Positions 30,990-43,738 of a stretch of 64,000 bases of DNA are shown piece after piece (positions within the stretch are counted from its first letter, which is position 1; each line of letters opens with the position of its first letter). The notes under the pieces were generated by a model. That model was not told the DNA's origin and did not search any database. It worked only from the letters and a program-made list of their open reading frames with translations. The position numbers and the translations under genes are program-made. The stretch spans positions 19,270,501 to 19,334,500 of the forward strand of contig JAZHRO010000036.1 in NCBI GenBank assembly GCA_037157565.1, read 5' to 3'. Source of the stretch: Thalassia testudinum. Taxonomy: Eukaryota; Streptophyta; Magnoliopsida; Alismatales; Hydrocharitaceae.

Positions 30990-32711
30990 TGTAGGATCTA
31001 CAAGAGGGGGTGAGATTTGCATGATACGAAAAATGTTGCGGAAAAATATAATAACAATCTCACAAAATAACAATCACAAGTACGCAAGGATTTTTAGGTG
31101 GAAACCCAAACCTGGGTAGAAACCACTACCTAAGTCTCTTGACTTAGGATTTCCCAATCGACCAAGTCGATCAAATCCATTAACATACTACTTAAACAAG
31201 AGTAGTAGAACCTCTTACAACCACGCTACTTAGACGAGCGTAGCATACCTCAAACCCCTCCTCTTCACGAGGAGTATTTTATCCCACGAAGGAAATGGGA
31301 ATTCGCAAAGTGAATACCCAATCAAGAACAAAAGAAAATTACAACAGACTTATAGAGTCAAAAAATATTTATCTTAAACATAGCTTCTATAGGCAAAAAG
31401 AACTTCCCTTAAATGGAAGTGAAGTACGCAGTGGATCGGTGCTCTCAAATGAGGATAGTGTAGATGGGAGAGCAATGGCACTTCTGGCACTTGATCTTTC
31501 TCTTCTAAGGTGCAAAAGGTATGGAAGTAGTATTCTTAGGTGTGTCTTGGCTTAGGAAGGGTGTTCCTCTATTTATAGAAGCCTTAAGAAAGGTTTAGAA
31601 GCCTCTTCTAGCCATTGAGAATTATTCCAAGGCAAATCAGGTCGAAATCACGACCATTTATGATTTTGACAAGGTTATCAGATGTCTGAATCTATTATCA
31701 GATGTCTGGGACATCGTCTGATCTAGGAATTAGTCATCTGATCTAGAAGGGTGGAGGATCTGATTAAAGTTGGATCAAGATGGATGTCTAAAGATATTTA
31801 TAAGATGTCTAGGAAACTAATCAGACGTCTAATTTAAGATGGGTTTCCTTCTTATTTTTGTCCGGACCTAAATAGGGTTCTAGGTTTTGTTGGTTAGATG
31901 ACAGGTTGGATGTCTGGCATAAAGTCTGGACATCTGGAAATAGTTTTTACTGTGGGAATTGATTTCCCGAGGCTCAAACGACTATAATCATTGACAAAAG
32001 CGATTTGGGGATGGATTGAGACTAACATCTATTTATCAGACATTTAGGGTTCTCTAAGGACGTTTGAAAATGAATGTAGGTCAGATTAAAGGTTAATCCT
32101 CAATGATTAGTATGATAAAGCAACGGTCCTCTAGTTGGATGTCTGGCATGGTCATCAAACGTATTCTAAGATGTCTGGACTAAGGGCTGGATGACTGAAA
32201 CTGGTAGACAGAGAGCAGGTTCCCAGCCTAAGTGTTTTGGACATCTGATTAAATAATCAGGTGTCTTAAAGTCTAAGATCAGATGTCCGATTTTCAGCTT
32301 GGATGTCTGATCAGGCTGTCTGACGCCTATTTTAGCTTTCTAAGTTCTCTACGAAAAGCCTAGGTATCCTAGGGTAGAGTAAGTGTTCCTAGGACTACTG
32401 TTTAGTTACTTTGGTCTCTTTAACATATAATCTAGATAAAGATAAAGAGAAAAGAATAACAAATGAATACATGAATAAAAGTATCTATCTTATTCTTCAT
32501 CTCCTTCCTTCTTCAAGCTTTCGCTCCAAGTGAAGCTCTTTCTCCTCCACCAAGCTCCTCTAAACCTCCATGGATGAGAGCTTGAGCTCCTTCTTCACAC
32601 TTGTATCCATTTGCAAATGTCCTGAAACTCATAAGCTCAAATTGCAAATGTTAAATAGATAAGTGTTTTATTATCATCAAAATTAATGATCGTGGTGCCC
32701 ATGCACCAACA
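30990..32711 (-). mobile_element. Solo LTR of a related Copia-type element, minus strand
   Basis: 1,722 bp with TG...CA edges and a 5-bp TSD ATATT (30,985-30,989 and 32,712-32,716). In reverse it starts TGTTGGTGCATGGGCACC and matches the 29,183 LTR in the first part, the TATA region (near 31,570) and the GAATTCCC segment near 31,290. The interior was lost by LTR-LTR recombination, the usual origin of solo LTRs. Its GACGTC motifs are mostly decayed to GATGTC or GACATC. Confidence 0.9.
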
Positions 32712-32948
32712 ATATTGCCACATGATTATGGAAGGTTGTATTGCCCAAGGCATACTGGCACACAAAATGTTTTTTTTTGTGATGTTGTGTACATGTGTAT
32801 GGTAGCAATGACAAATATATTGCCCTATGAATGGACATTTTTTATGCAAATTGGTTGAATGGTTTGGCCTTTGTTTTTGTAGGTGTCCTATCTCAAAAAA
32901 AAAAAACCAACCTCACCTTCCAAAACCAACCCACCCAACCTACCCACA
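32712..32948. other. Unassigned DNA after the solo LTR
   Basis: Continues the sequence interrupted at 30,989. Contains T and A runs near 32,770 and 32,897-32,908. No gene recognised. Confidence 0.4.
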
Positions 32949-34049
32949 ATGCCTCCCCGTAGGAACCAAGTCGAAGGCTCTTCCACTTCCTCTTCCACTT
33001 ATTTGTTGACCAATTGTGTAGCGACATCGCTAGACAGTGGTTTCGTCGCTTCAAAAATTCCAAAGTGGAGTCCTTGCTTCATTGTATAGAACAATTTTGT
33101 ACATCTAAATCTTCGAGAACATTTTGAAACCCTTCATCTCTTCCACTATTTTGATCGATAGTTTCATTCTAGCATTGGAACTGTTGGTGTGTTCCCTGAC
33201 ATGATCCGCCTTTTCTATGCTAACATCATTGAAGACTACAGCAACGATGAACTTGAGTAACATTCCCATCTGTTTGGTCATGCAACTCATATTACCCCTG
33301 ATTCTTTCCGCTCTTCTAGACATCCCTAACGAGGGAAATGATTTTAATGACATTTTGAGGCAGTATGACTCAGAAGTCATTAACTAAGAATTAAGACTAC
33401 CTGATAAAAATGAAGAAAATCTTGGCACTCTACCATGCAAGAATCTTAAACCCCTTCCCCAATTACTTTCTCATATTTTTGGTCGGGACCTTTCAATAAA
33501 TTGGGTGGTTTTGATTATATCTCGCGCCAACACAAGGCACTTCTTTTTGCCGCTGTGCATCACATACCCTTCAACTTTTGCTGCCTCATTGTTCGTGTCA
33601 TGAATGAGGACCATGGGGCTTCTCTACCTTTTGGGTTCATACTATCCAAGATCTTTGCAAGCCATCAGATTCCCCTAGATGATCAGGCGGTGGATAAAAA
33701 GGTCAAGCCCTAAAATCGGGCCACAGTCACCAAGATGCACATTCTTAGGGAGCATCTCGAGCTAGAAGAAGAGCCAGCCGATGAGGAACCACTCCCACCT
33801 TTTCCGGATTTCCATGCTAAGTGTCCTCTTCAGATAGAAGCTCCTAGATCGAGCTTTGATGAGGCCTGGGATCCTACCACGGATTCCATCTCTATGGGCA
33901 TCTCTCTTTTGATGCGACGAACTGGAGAAATGTACACCTTCATGGGTGACATGCGTCGAGACATCAACGAACTTCGCACTGACATCTGCAATTTGCAGAC
34001 GAGTCAAGGACCCGCTCACCGCCACCGCCGCCATGATCAAGAAGACTAG
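32949..34049 (+). pseudogene. Decayed retroelement ORF like the 'putative plant transposon protein' family
   Basis: Starts MPPRRNQVEGSSTSSSTYL. The next blocks, in shifting frames with stops, read FPDMIRLFYANIIEDYSNDE, then at 33,501-33,713 HKALLFAAVHHIPFNFCCLI and LPFGFILSKIFASHQIPLDD, and at 33,735-34,049 an acidic then helical C-terminus. This order (basic start, FYAN block, LP-G block, helical tail) is that of a common plant retroelement-borne protein annotated as putative plant transposon protein. Despite the name it shows no transposase catalytic motif. At least three frameshifts or stops make it non-functional. Confidence 0.6.
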
Positions 34050-34523
34050 ACTACTCTTAGTTACAACTGTTGTAATTTCTTTTATTTCTTTCTTTCTTTC
34101 CATGTTGGCATGTATTAAGGGGCTTTGACCCCAACTTATATTTTCTTTGGGAAAAATAGTTAGTTTGTGCTTAAGGCACATACATTTTCTCTAGTTAGTT
34201 TTCCTTTCATGCTTTGTCAAAACACTTTGATTATATATTTAGCATGCAATTTTTCAATATTCATATTATCCTCATGATCTCTGTTCTACTTTAACATATG
34301 TCTAGCTAAAACATGTTTACTTAATGTTTGACTATTGTAGTTTAGTTCAACCCCTTTAGGAACCCTTCTTGATGACATTCAAAAAGGAGGACAAGAACTT
34401 AGGATCATGAAAAATTAACTAAAAAAATTGATCAAGTTTAGCATAGATCACTAAGTATAACATTCAGGGGGAGAAAATAAGATCCTAAAGAAATATTTTG
34501 AAAATCATCAAAAAAGGGGAGAT
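34050..34523 (+). other. 3' region of the decayed element before its LTR
   Basis: Noncoding; T-rich at 34,076-34,105. Purine tracts near 34,388, 34,465 and 34,514 (AAAAAAGGGGAGAT), the last directly at the LTR start, as in Copia-type elements. Confidence 0.6.
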
Positions 34524-36159
34524 TGTTAGTTCAATCCCTCATAAATAATATTTTAATGATTTTACAAAATAAAGAAAAAGAAATAAAAATAGAAATAACA
34601 TATTTTTCTCTATCATGACATAATTGCAGGTCTCGTGGATTTTCCAAGACAGATGATTAGGAGTGTGAAGACGCATCTTGTTATAGGTCTTAGGCATTTT
34701 TATGTATGCATTTAAAAGGTTGTAATCTTCTTTTTATTGAGTCTAGAGATGTTGTAAAGAGCCCCCAAAGATAACATATACATAGCTAACTTAGCTCTCT
34801 ACACTTAGGAAAATTTAGAATAAAAAACCTAACACAAAGCACATATCAGACGTCCAACACATATGTTAGACTTCTGATATTCAACTTTAAGATGTCTAAT
34901 AATGATTACAGACGTCCAATTTCCTATAGTCTTGCCTTGCATTCTGAACATTTAGCCTTCAGTCGATGAAACCTTTAATCAGACGTTCATAGGCTTATAC
35001 AGATGTCCAGCACATGCCTCAGATGTCCTTAAGCCAACCGTTAGACTCCAATTCATTTTTCCTTCGTCATTCTTTAATTCTAAGGGTTAAATACACTTTT
35101 AGACATCTGGACATGCCTCCAGATGTCCAATCATGGACCATTAGCCCCTTCCTTTACGAAGATTTGTCAGAAATCAAATGTAGCCTTTTCGACTTCCTAA
35201 GTAAGATATTAATCTCTTTTCAGACGTCTAGACCACTGGTCAAATGTCCCAACTGACGTATGATGCTTAAAATCTAGAATCCTATTTGGTTCTGATTAAA
35301 ACAGGAACAAACCTGTCGATAATTATACATCCAATTTTATTACCAGACGTCATATAATAGCATATCAGACATCCACCTAGAACTCTATTTCAATCTAATG
35401 AAAATAGTAAGTCTGACCCATAAAATTAGACATCTATAATTGTAGTCAGACGTTTGACCCAAAAATCAGATGTCTGATTCTGCTGTCATAATCATAATTA
35501 CCCTCTTCTGAGTTGGATTTTGTCCCAATCTCTTAGGACTTGCCTCCAGTGGATAGGAGCCCTTTCCTAAGCCTTCTTGAAGGTTCTAAGCTTGCCTATA
35601 AATACACTATAACCCCTCTTAGGTAAAATACACCTCTTGAGATATAATTTACTTAGATTATCACTTGCTCATTGCTTCCTTTGCCCTTATGCTGTGCAAT
35701 CATTCTGTTTGGGACAAGCCAACACTCCCACTGTGCTACATTTTTTTCATCTTCAGGGAGTTTCCTTCACCCTTAGTAGATAAGTAAATTATTCATTTTT
35801 TGGGGTGCTCTATAGGGAGCATTTTACTTTTCTTTTGATTGTTGTAGTTGGGTATCTGGTCTGTCAGATCCCCGTCTCTTCATTGTGAAGGGAGAAACCT
35901 CCGTTTAGGGATCAGAGGTGAGATTTGTATTTGAGGTACACTACCCTCTTTAAAGTAGTGTGGTTAGTGGATTGATCACTTTGTTATCGAAAATCCTAAG
36001 CCAAGGGATTGTCTTAGGTGGTGGTTTTCACCCGATTTGGGTTTCCACCTAAAAAATATTCTGCTTCCTTCTTGTGATTGTATTTCATCTTACAATTATT
36101 ATTTTTTTTAAATTCACTATTCACCTCCCTTCTAGTGCAATTTCACTTAGGGGCCAACA
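34524..36159 (+). repeat. 3' LTR of an older LTR element
   Basis: TGTTAGTTCAATCCC to GGGGCCAACA, 1,636 bp, preceded by a polypurine tract. Has a GACGTC/GACATC array (34,850-35,470) and a TATA box (CCTATAAATACAC near 35,596). It ends with the same style of U5 (TTTTCACCCGATTTGGGTTTCCACC) as the Copia LTR at 29,183. The 5' LTR is not in the window. Confidence 0.75.
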
Positions 36160-37345
36160 TCTATCCAATTAATTAGGCTTAGGATGTGCATGCTCAGGAA
36201 TGTGATGGGGCATTGATTAGTTAGGTAATGCCCCTTAAAGATAGATTGAAGAGTGTGAAGTGCATAGGTAAAAGGGGTTTACAAGCATTTTTTTTGTGGC
36301 GAAGTGAATTTTAAGGTTCAATTGCTTATTTAAGTGTATTCCAGGGTTTCTTGATTAGATAAATTCAAGCAATGTTCTGATGGAGCACACAAAAAATTTT
36401 TCAAATCCCAATTTGTGAAATCAATTTCCTTTAAGGATAGGAGATGCAAATGTGCTCTATCCTATGATTGAAACCCTACAAAGATAAAATTGAATAAATG
36501 ATTCAATTAAATCTACAAACAAGTAAGATGGTGTGACCCAATCAATGCAACCAATTTATCCTACTGCACCACCAACTAGGAACTCAAACAATATTTTTTC
36601 AAGAATTTTAATGCATATTTTTTATTTTTTTTAGATTTAAAGTGTACTAGGGGTTTTGCCATCTGTTTTGACCCCCAGGTGGTGATTGAATGTTCAGTGT
36701 AATCAAACATGCATGAATTATTTTTTTCATATTTTTCATAAATTTTTTATTATCACAGAAATTCAGTAACACAAATTTCAAATATATCGAAGTTTTATAC
36801 AAATTTTATTGAGTTCTGAAATTTCAAAAAATTAGGAAAAATAACATATCTGATAGTACTATAGTCCGCAAATTTTTAAAAATTCTATATTGATAAGATT
36901 TATGTGAAATTTGGATATGGTTTTCCTGACTTAAATACTTACGTCCAAGTTTTTGGATGTATAAAATTTGGAAAATGATTTTTAAATCTTACAATTGTTC
37001 CAATCAGAATCTCAGGGAGGTGGTTTTGTTGTTTCTCAAGAGATAATGCCCATGAAAAATGGTTTTTTTTTATTTATGAGGAAAGCAAGCAAACACAACC
37101 AAATATTTCTAATCCTCAAGATCAAGCAAAGTACCTAATTTTTTTTTGGATTTTTTTTATATCAAAAGGAAATCTAATCCTAATCTGAGTACTTACCTGA
37201 AGATGAAAAAACCTATAATCCTTCCGTCATCACGTTTCTTCTTGAATTTTCGTGCTTCCTACACACACGCAATCAAACGGAAATAAAGAGTTAGAAATCT
37301 CAAGTAAGCACGAAGAAGAAAAGCTTTAAGAATAACTCCATCGCC
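36160..37345 (-). other. M6 5' leader remnant
   Basis: AT-rich, no genes. In reverse it has the character of the A leader (for example CACCTGGGGGTC near 36,670 and the AAATTTC/AAATTTTT-rich stretch at 36,770-36,990). It adjoins a decayed PBS, so it is the leader of a minus-strand Athila-like element whose coding part is missing or displaced to the left. Confidence 0.5.
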
Positions 37346-37363
37346 TCTTCAATAACGATGCCA
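37346..37363 (-). other. Decayed tRNA-Asp PBS of M6
   Basis: TCTTCAATAACGATGCCA against TCCCCGGCAACGGCGCCA: 11 of 18 match and all seven differences are transitions, as expected from deamination of a methylated site. It lies three bases from a TG that starts an LTR-like sequence. Confidence 0.6.
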
Positions 37364-37366
37364 ATT

Positions 37367-37834
37367 TGTTTGACGTGAAATTATGAAGAGAGATTTTTTT
37401 GTTATCATTGTAGATGCAAAACACATTAGATCAAATAAGTTTATAAATCAGAATTTGGTAAGTCTTGAGTCATTCGCAGGGGGCAAATCTGGATTCTTAA
37501 AACCTTTTGCACCAATTATTCTATTCTACTGAAAGCACATAAAAAGAGACAAGATATCAATTGAATAGTGGGCTTTATTGCTAATCTTGAATAGTCATAC
37601 ACATGAATTCTAGAGGATAGCTTGCAAATAGAATAAAAAAAAAGTAATGAAATAGAGAGAGAGACAGAGAGAAAGATTGTGAATCCACTTGGGGGATGCT
37701 TGTATAAAACTCAGCAGAGCTTCAGATCCAGGGTACTGAGAAGATGACCAGAGAGAGAGCTTGGAGAGAGGGCATGGACTATATGGTGGCTATTGGTTGA
37801 GGGAATTTTTCTCTTTTGCAATAACAAATAATAA
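37367..37834 (-). repeat. M6 5' LTR stub
   Basis: Starts TGTTTGACGTGAAATT beside the M6 PBS, with TCATTGTAG at 37,405-37,413 (a decayed tRNA-Asp 5'-half match) and a GA-repeat near 37,650. It appears to be cut at about 37,834 by the M2 LTR. The right part is outside the window. Confidence 0.45.
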
Positions 37835-39382
37835 TGATAATATTGATGTGCTAATAGTAATGTGTCATCATAGTATAACTCGTGGTGGAAAAATCCTAGA
37901 TCAACAAATATAATCAAATATGCATGAATCCAAGATGTAATGAACTTAAAACATGCATTAATTAAAATGAACCACGAATAAAATAATGTCGTCTCCACAG
38001 GGAGGCAAGTACGTGCATACGTTTAGTAATCGAATATAAAGATGATAAACAGTGATTCCAATAATAACATAAATAAATCAACTATGCTATGCAAATAAAG
38101 CAAATGTAGAGGAGTCAAAACCAAAATGTAGTCGTGATGAGCACGCGGTTACGAACGCAGTATGGTAACATCAAGGAAGAGAACACAATTGCAGTACAGA
38201 ATCATGGTGGCAAGGTTGTCCAGGGGAGAAACGCGGTATGGAGCCACGTGTTGTCACCACATGACCAGAGAAGGTGGAGGTACACGGTTGCTGCGGTCAA
38301 GCTAGCATGGTCGTGAACATGGTCGATGAAGAGTCATCGAGGAAGAGCACACGATCATAGTCGTGGTTGAGAAAGAGTCACACTGGCGGAGATAGTGTCG
38401 AGGGTGGAGAATGATGGTGGCTCGCGGTTGCTAGAGGAGGCTGTCCCTACTACCTGCGAGGTAGAGGAGAGAGCGTGGAGGTTGTTGTTATTGTGGTTGG
38501 CACAATGGCGAGGAGGAAGGCAATCCTTTGCTATCGTTGCAAGCAAGTGGTAGGGGCTGTGGTGGTGGTATCATGGTAATGGAGGTCAAGGCAGTTGCGT
38601 TGGCTTGCGGTCGAGGTGGTGAGGCTGAGGCGTGGTGAAGGAGGCAGTAGGGGCGAGGATGCTGGAGTCTTGAGCTATGAGACGGGAGAGATCAGGTTGG
38701 TGGTGGTGCACTGGTGTGGTTGCGGGTCGAGCGGTGAGAAGGGAGGAGTCGGGCGTGCTCTGTTGGGTGCCGAAAGAAGGTAGGATGATGACGAAGGGGG
38801 TTTTATTGAGAGGGAGAGAGAGATTTGAGAGTGGCTCATGAGTCCTTCCCTAAAAATCCAAGAGCCAACAAAAATTATAAGAGGGGCCCACTCTTGTCTC
38901 TAGGTTCAACAATAGCTGTGGGGGCAAATGAGGGAAGGGGTTTAGGCATAGAAAGCTGGAGCGGGCCTGTGCGTTGATTGCATCAATTCAGAGGGAGAGA
39001 TATTTGATGAGGGTGGTAGTCCTTTTCTAATTGCAAGGGAGAAACCCTTTCTCTTTTTATCTGTAAAAACAATAGGACAAAGAGATTATAATATGATGGA
39101 TAGCTCTCAAAAAGTATTTGAATGACTTCCAAATAAAACTTCTTTCCTAAACATTTTGGTGTCAAATAAAAAAATGTCAAGATGGCATTTCCAAGCTTGT
39201 CTTCAAAGTATACCTACACACATAAATAATGTATCAGTATACATATGGAGTACAATGAAAATGTAGGAATTGTAAATCAAGAGCTTATTAATTCCTCAAT
39301 GTAATACATTCTCGAAATCTATTTCCAACTTCAAATTAAATGCTCTTAGGCATAATTTAAATCTACTAAAGTGGACCTATCA
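37835..39382 (-). repeat. M2 3' LTR
   Basis: TGATAATATT to GGACCTATCA, about 1.55 kb. The left edge is inferred from the TGATAA start and from the tRNA-Asp-like site TCATCATAGTATA at 37,865-37,877, 30 bp inside. GC-richer middle (38,130-38,800). The right edge is marked by the polypurine tract (minus strand TAGGGGTATT). Confidence 0.6.
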
Positions 39383-40423
39383 AATACCCCTATGCCTAAG
39401 TTTTGCTAGTCTCGAGCAAAATCATATGAAACAGAACCAGATCCTCGAAGGGTCCTTGGCATTCAATGCTTTGGGATAGCACCACCCATGGCAACTCTCA
39501 GAACCCTAGCAATCGACACTTCGTGATGGTACCGCTCATGGCATTCTTTAGCTCATCTAGGCCCTAGCAATCGATATTTTGAGATAATGCCGCCCATGGC
39601 ACATGTACAACACAATGCACTTACATGCCCCTGGTAGGATATTTAAATATCCTAAGAGACAAGTGCTGAGAAGATGACATGTTATAACGCGTCCTCAAGG
39701 GGAGTATTTGCTCCTCTCATGCAACGGAAACTCTTCTAATCAACTTGTGTTTTCGAGCCTTTCCCAAGTCAGATTTTCGAGAAACTATTTTCTCAGATAG
39801 AGGAATTTTTGACGTTATGCTTCATTAAGCTCACTGAACTAGACCAGTGTGTGAGATGTGGATGCTTAAGTTACCAAGATATGCAAACCAAAGGGCAGAC
39901 AAAGAGACCAGATACTCTCTAAGCCTTAGACATAATACATTAACTTTTCAACTTCCTCAACCACTTGAAGAATAATCCATATCTTAGCAAATACTTGATT
40001 TTGAGCCAAACAGACCTTAGAGGCCTAAACTTAGTATTTCCCACTTATCTCCTAAGGTTTAGCACTTTAGGTCTTAATTCATCATTCATTCCAGCTTAGA
40101 ACTTAGGTAAACTCTTTCATAACCAAATGCTGGGACTAACATAGTTTTGCTCCTCTATTTCTCTCTCTCTCTCTCTTCTCTGCTTTTTTTTTGAAATAAC
40201 ATATATATAGCTACTAATGTACTAACTACATGCATGAAAAATATGTATAAATGCTTTGTCCAACCTTAGGTTATACCCTCGCATGTCTAGATCTGACAAT
40301 AAAAATATGTATAAATACTATGTACAACCTCAGGTTATACTCCCCTATGCCTAGATTTCGCAATGTCCTCCTTGAAAATTAAAAACAAGGAAACATATTA
40401 CTTGAGGTAGAGAGTGATTGGAG
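39383..40423 (-). other. M2 3' noncoding region
   Basis: No gene. In transcript direction: internal polypurine motif (40,342-40,370), CT repeats near 40,160-40,175, the conserved block (39,655-39,700), the perfect 20-bp palindrome TAGGATATTTAAATATCCTA (39,635-39,654), three tandem units (39,455-39,491, 39,505-39,541, 39,562-39,599) and the 3' polypurine tract. Order and spacing match M1. Confidence 0.8.
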
Positions 40424-43400
40424 CTAAGGTTCCTCCAACCTGTAGGTGTCCAAAACCTGGTCATCAGAAAGAGTAACATATGATTTTAAACGTTGGCCAT
40501 TTACTTTGAAAGTCTCACTAGAGGGGTTTTGAATCTCAACAACACCATGAGGAAACACCTATGTGACAGGTATGACCCATCCTAATGGGACTTAAGTTTC
40601 CCAAGGAATAGCTTGAGTTTGGAATTGAATAGCCAAACCCATTGTTGACCTGAAAGGTTTTTCTGAGGATGTGCTTATCATGAAATATCTTAGTGCGCTC
40701 TTTGTAAGCTTGAGCAGTCTCATAGGCCTCATTCCAGAACTCTTCAAGCTCAGTCAGTTCTAATAAGTGTGCTTTGACTGCTTTTTCAAGATCCATGTTG
40801 ACATTCTTGATAGCCCAATAAGCCCTGTGCTTAATCTCAACAGGCAAATGGCAAGCTTTGCCATACATTATACGGAAGGGAGACATACCCAAGGGGGTCT
40901 TATACGTTGTTCTGTAATCAAATAATGCATCATCCAATTTCTTTGATCAATCTTTCTTGTTGGGTCTTACAATTTTCTCAAGAATTCTTTTGATCTCCCT
41001 ATTGGACACCTCGACTTGTCCACTTGTCTACAGATGATACGGGGTTGCCACTTTGTGGGTGACACCAAGACTTTTGAGTAGATGGGCAAAGTGAGCCTTC
41101 CTGAAATGAGGCCCCCCATTATTGTTGATTATCCTCGATTAGCCAAATCGAAAAATGATATTGCCTTAACAAAATTCAGCACCATAGAGTGATCGTTAGT
41201 CCTAATCAAAATGGCCTTTATCCATTTTGACACATGATCAATTGCCAGAAGAATATATTCATAGCCATGGGATGATGGGAAGGGGCCCATGAAATCTATG
41301 CCCCAGACATCGAATATCTCGATAGGAAGAATGGGCTGCTAGGGCATCTCATCCCGCTTCTCGATCGTTCCAATCTGTTGATAGCGAAGACATGCCCGTA
41401 CATAAGTATGAGCATCTTTGAATAGTGAGGGCCACCAAAAACCAAACTGGAGAACCTTATAAGCAATCTTCATAGCACTAAAGTGTCCTCTACACTGCAG
41501 TGTGTGACAAAAGTTCAAAACACTTAGTTGCTCCCCCTCTGGAACACACCTACGGAGGACTTGGTCACGAGCTATTTTAGAGTTTTGGGTCCTCCCAGTG
41601 ATAATTCTTAGTGTCAGTGAGAAATCTATCTTGCTTTTGCTTATTCCACATACTGGGGGTCTTTCCAATGACCAAGTAGTTGACTATGTCAGCATAGCAA
41701 GGGGTCATCGGGTGTACTACCATCATAGTTTTATCAGGAAAGGTGTTATGAATGTCTCCTGACAGGGTCGAAGCCTCAACTGGGATCCTAGATAAATGAT
41801 CTGTTACTACATTCTCAACCCCTTTCTTGTCACGGATACCAAGGTCGAACTCTTGTAGTAATAGAATTGATCTAAAAAGCCTAGGTTTGGTGTCTTTCTT
41901 AGCAAGTAAATGCTTCAAGGTGGAATGATCAGTATACACCACAACCTTAGATCCCTGAAGATAAGACCTAAACTTTTCCAAAGCAAAAACTACTGCAAGA
42001 ACTTTTTCTGTCATAGTGTAGTTTTGCTGTGGACTAGTAAGGGTCTTCTAGCATAATAAAGCACATGGGGCTTTTTATCAACTCTTTGACCAAGGGTCGC
42101 TCCCACAGCAAAATCCAAGGCATTGCACATCAACTCAAATGGGAGGGTCCAATCAGGTGCTCTCAGAATAGGCGTAGTTATGAGGGCCTCCTTCAAGACT
42201 TGGAAGGCCTTGGCACACTTTTCATCAAAAACAAAGGCAGTGCCCTTATCTAGTAGGTCATAAAGTGGCCTAGAAATTTTGCTAAAATCCTTAATGAAGC
42301 ACCTATAAAAGCCTACTTGGCCCAGAAATGATCAAATTTGTTTGACATTGATGGGTAGTGGAAGCTTGGAAATGGACTCAACTTTGGCTTTGTCCACTTC
42401 TAAACCTTGCTCAGACACTACATGCCCAAGAATAATGCCCTGTTGGACCATAAAATGACTTTTCTCCCAATGAGCACCAATCCTATCTCTTTGCAGTAGG
42501 TGAGAACATTTTTTAAATGTGAGAGACAGTGGTCAAAAGATGTGTCATAGATGGAAAAGTCATCCATGAAAACCTCTATGAACTCGTCAATCATGTCTAA
42601 AAAGATGGACATCATACACCGCTAGAATGTTCCCAGTGCATTACATAGTCTAAATAGCATTCGACGGAAAGAAAATGTGGCATATGACAATCTAATTGTA
42701 CCTAGAATATCCATCGAGAAAATAAAATTATTTATTCCCTACCAATTTCTCTAGTATCTGATCAATAAATGGCAAAGGGAAGTGGTCTTTCTTGATTGCG
42801 GTGTTTAGGTGATGGTAATCTATGCCAACCTTCCAACCAGTTGAGGATCTAGTGGTGACCTTCTCCCCTTTCTTATTTGTCTCAATAGTGAATCTCACCT
42901 TCTTAGGCACCACGTGTATAGGACTACCCCATTTACTATTAGATATGGGATAAATTATCTCAGCATTTAACCACTTCAAAATCTTTCTTCATCACTTTCT
43001 GCATGTTGGGGTTTAACCATCTCTGCATATCTTAGAAGGGTTTCACAAAGTCATCTGTGTAAATGTAGTGCATACAAAGAATTGAGTCAACCCCTTTGAT
43101 ATCAGCTATAGTCCAAGTAATGGCTTCCTTGTGCCATTTTAGGCATTCAATCAAGGCTCCCTCCTATGTCTCAGATAGAGTAGTCGAGATGATGATGGGA
43201 AGCGTATCATTGGGCCCAAGGAAAACATACTTGAGGGACTCTGGGAGTGGCTTAAGCTCTAAGTCGGGAGCTTTCTAAATCGAGGGAATTAGTTTCGATG
43301 TCCTCATCTCTGGTAGTGGATCTACCTTGATTTTCCATTGCGGGGAGAGGGACTTGGCCTTAACACCCAGCAGCTCTTCTAATTCCAGCATATCCCCCTT

Positions 43401-43738
43401 ACCTTCTTCAAGAGTTTGGGTATGGTTGTTAGAGATGACCATTTGGAGGAGATCATCACGCAAAAGAGTTGGTGTCGTCTCCTCTACAATCTCATCGATC
43501 TCCTTGATTTGGGAATAATCTTCCAATCCAAGCTATTTATAGGCATCAAACACATTCAGTAGGATTTTTTGATTCCAAAAGCTCATCTTTGGCACCCCTG
43601 ATTTGTAATTGATGGAGGCATTGGCAGTAGTCGAAAAGGGACGCCCTAAGATAATCAAAGGTTTGGTGGGCATGTTAGATGGGTCAGTGTCCAATATCAG
43701 AAAATCAATGGGAAAGAAGAAGTCCTCCTGGTCACACG
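40424..43738 (-). pseudogene. M2 pol pseudogene (partial protease, RT, RNase H, integrase)
   Basis: Minus-strand fragments in order: protease C-terminal part near 43,600-43,738 (FLILDTD, ILGRPFSTT), RT (WLNAEIIYPISNSKW near 42,950; [22 protein letters not shown] near 42,560), RNase H (42,196 down to about 41,750; VVVYTDHSTLKHLL), integrase finger near 41,400-41,560 where the last Cys has become Tyr (ACLRYQQIG), and integrase C-terminus (40,937-40,424; HLPVEIKHRAYWAI, VNGQRLKSY). Several stops and frameshifts; the integrase catalytic centre falls in the broken stretch 40,940-41,330. Non-functional. Confidence 0.85.

Noticed and set aside
32949..34049. DNA transposase gene
   Set aside because: The family is often named transposon protein, but no DDE or hAT-type motif is visible and the context is an LTR element with polypurine tract and 3' LTR.
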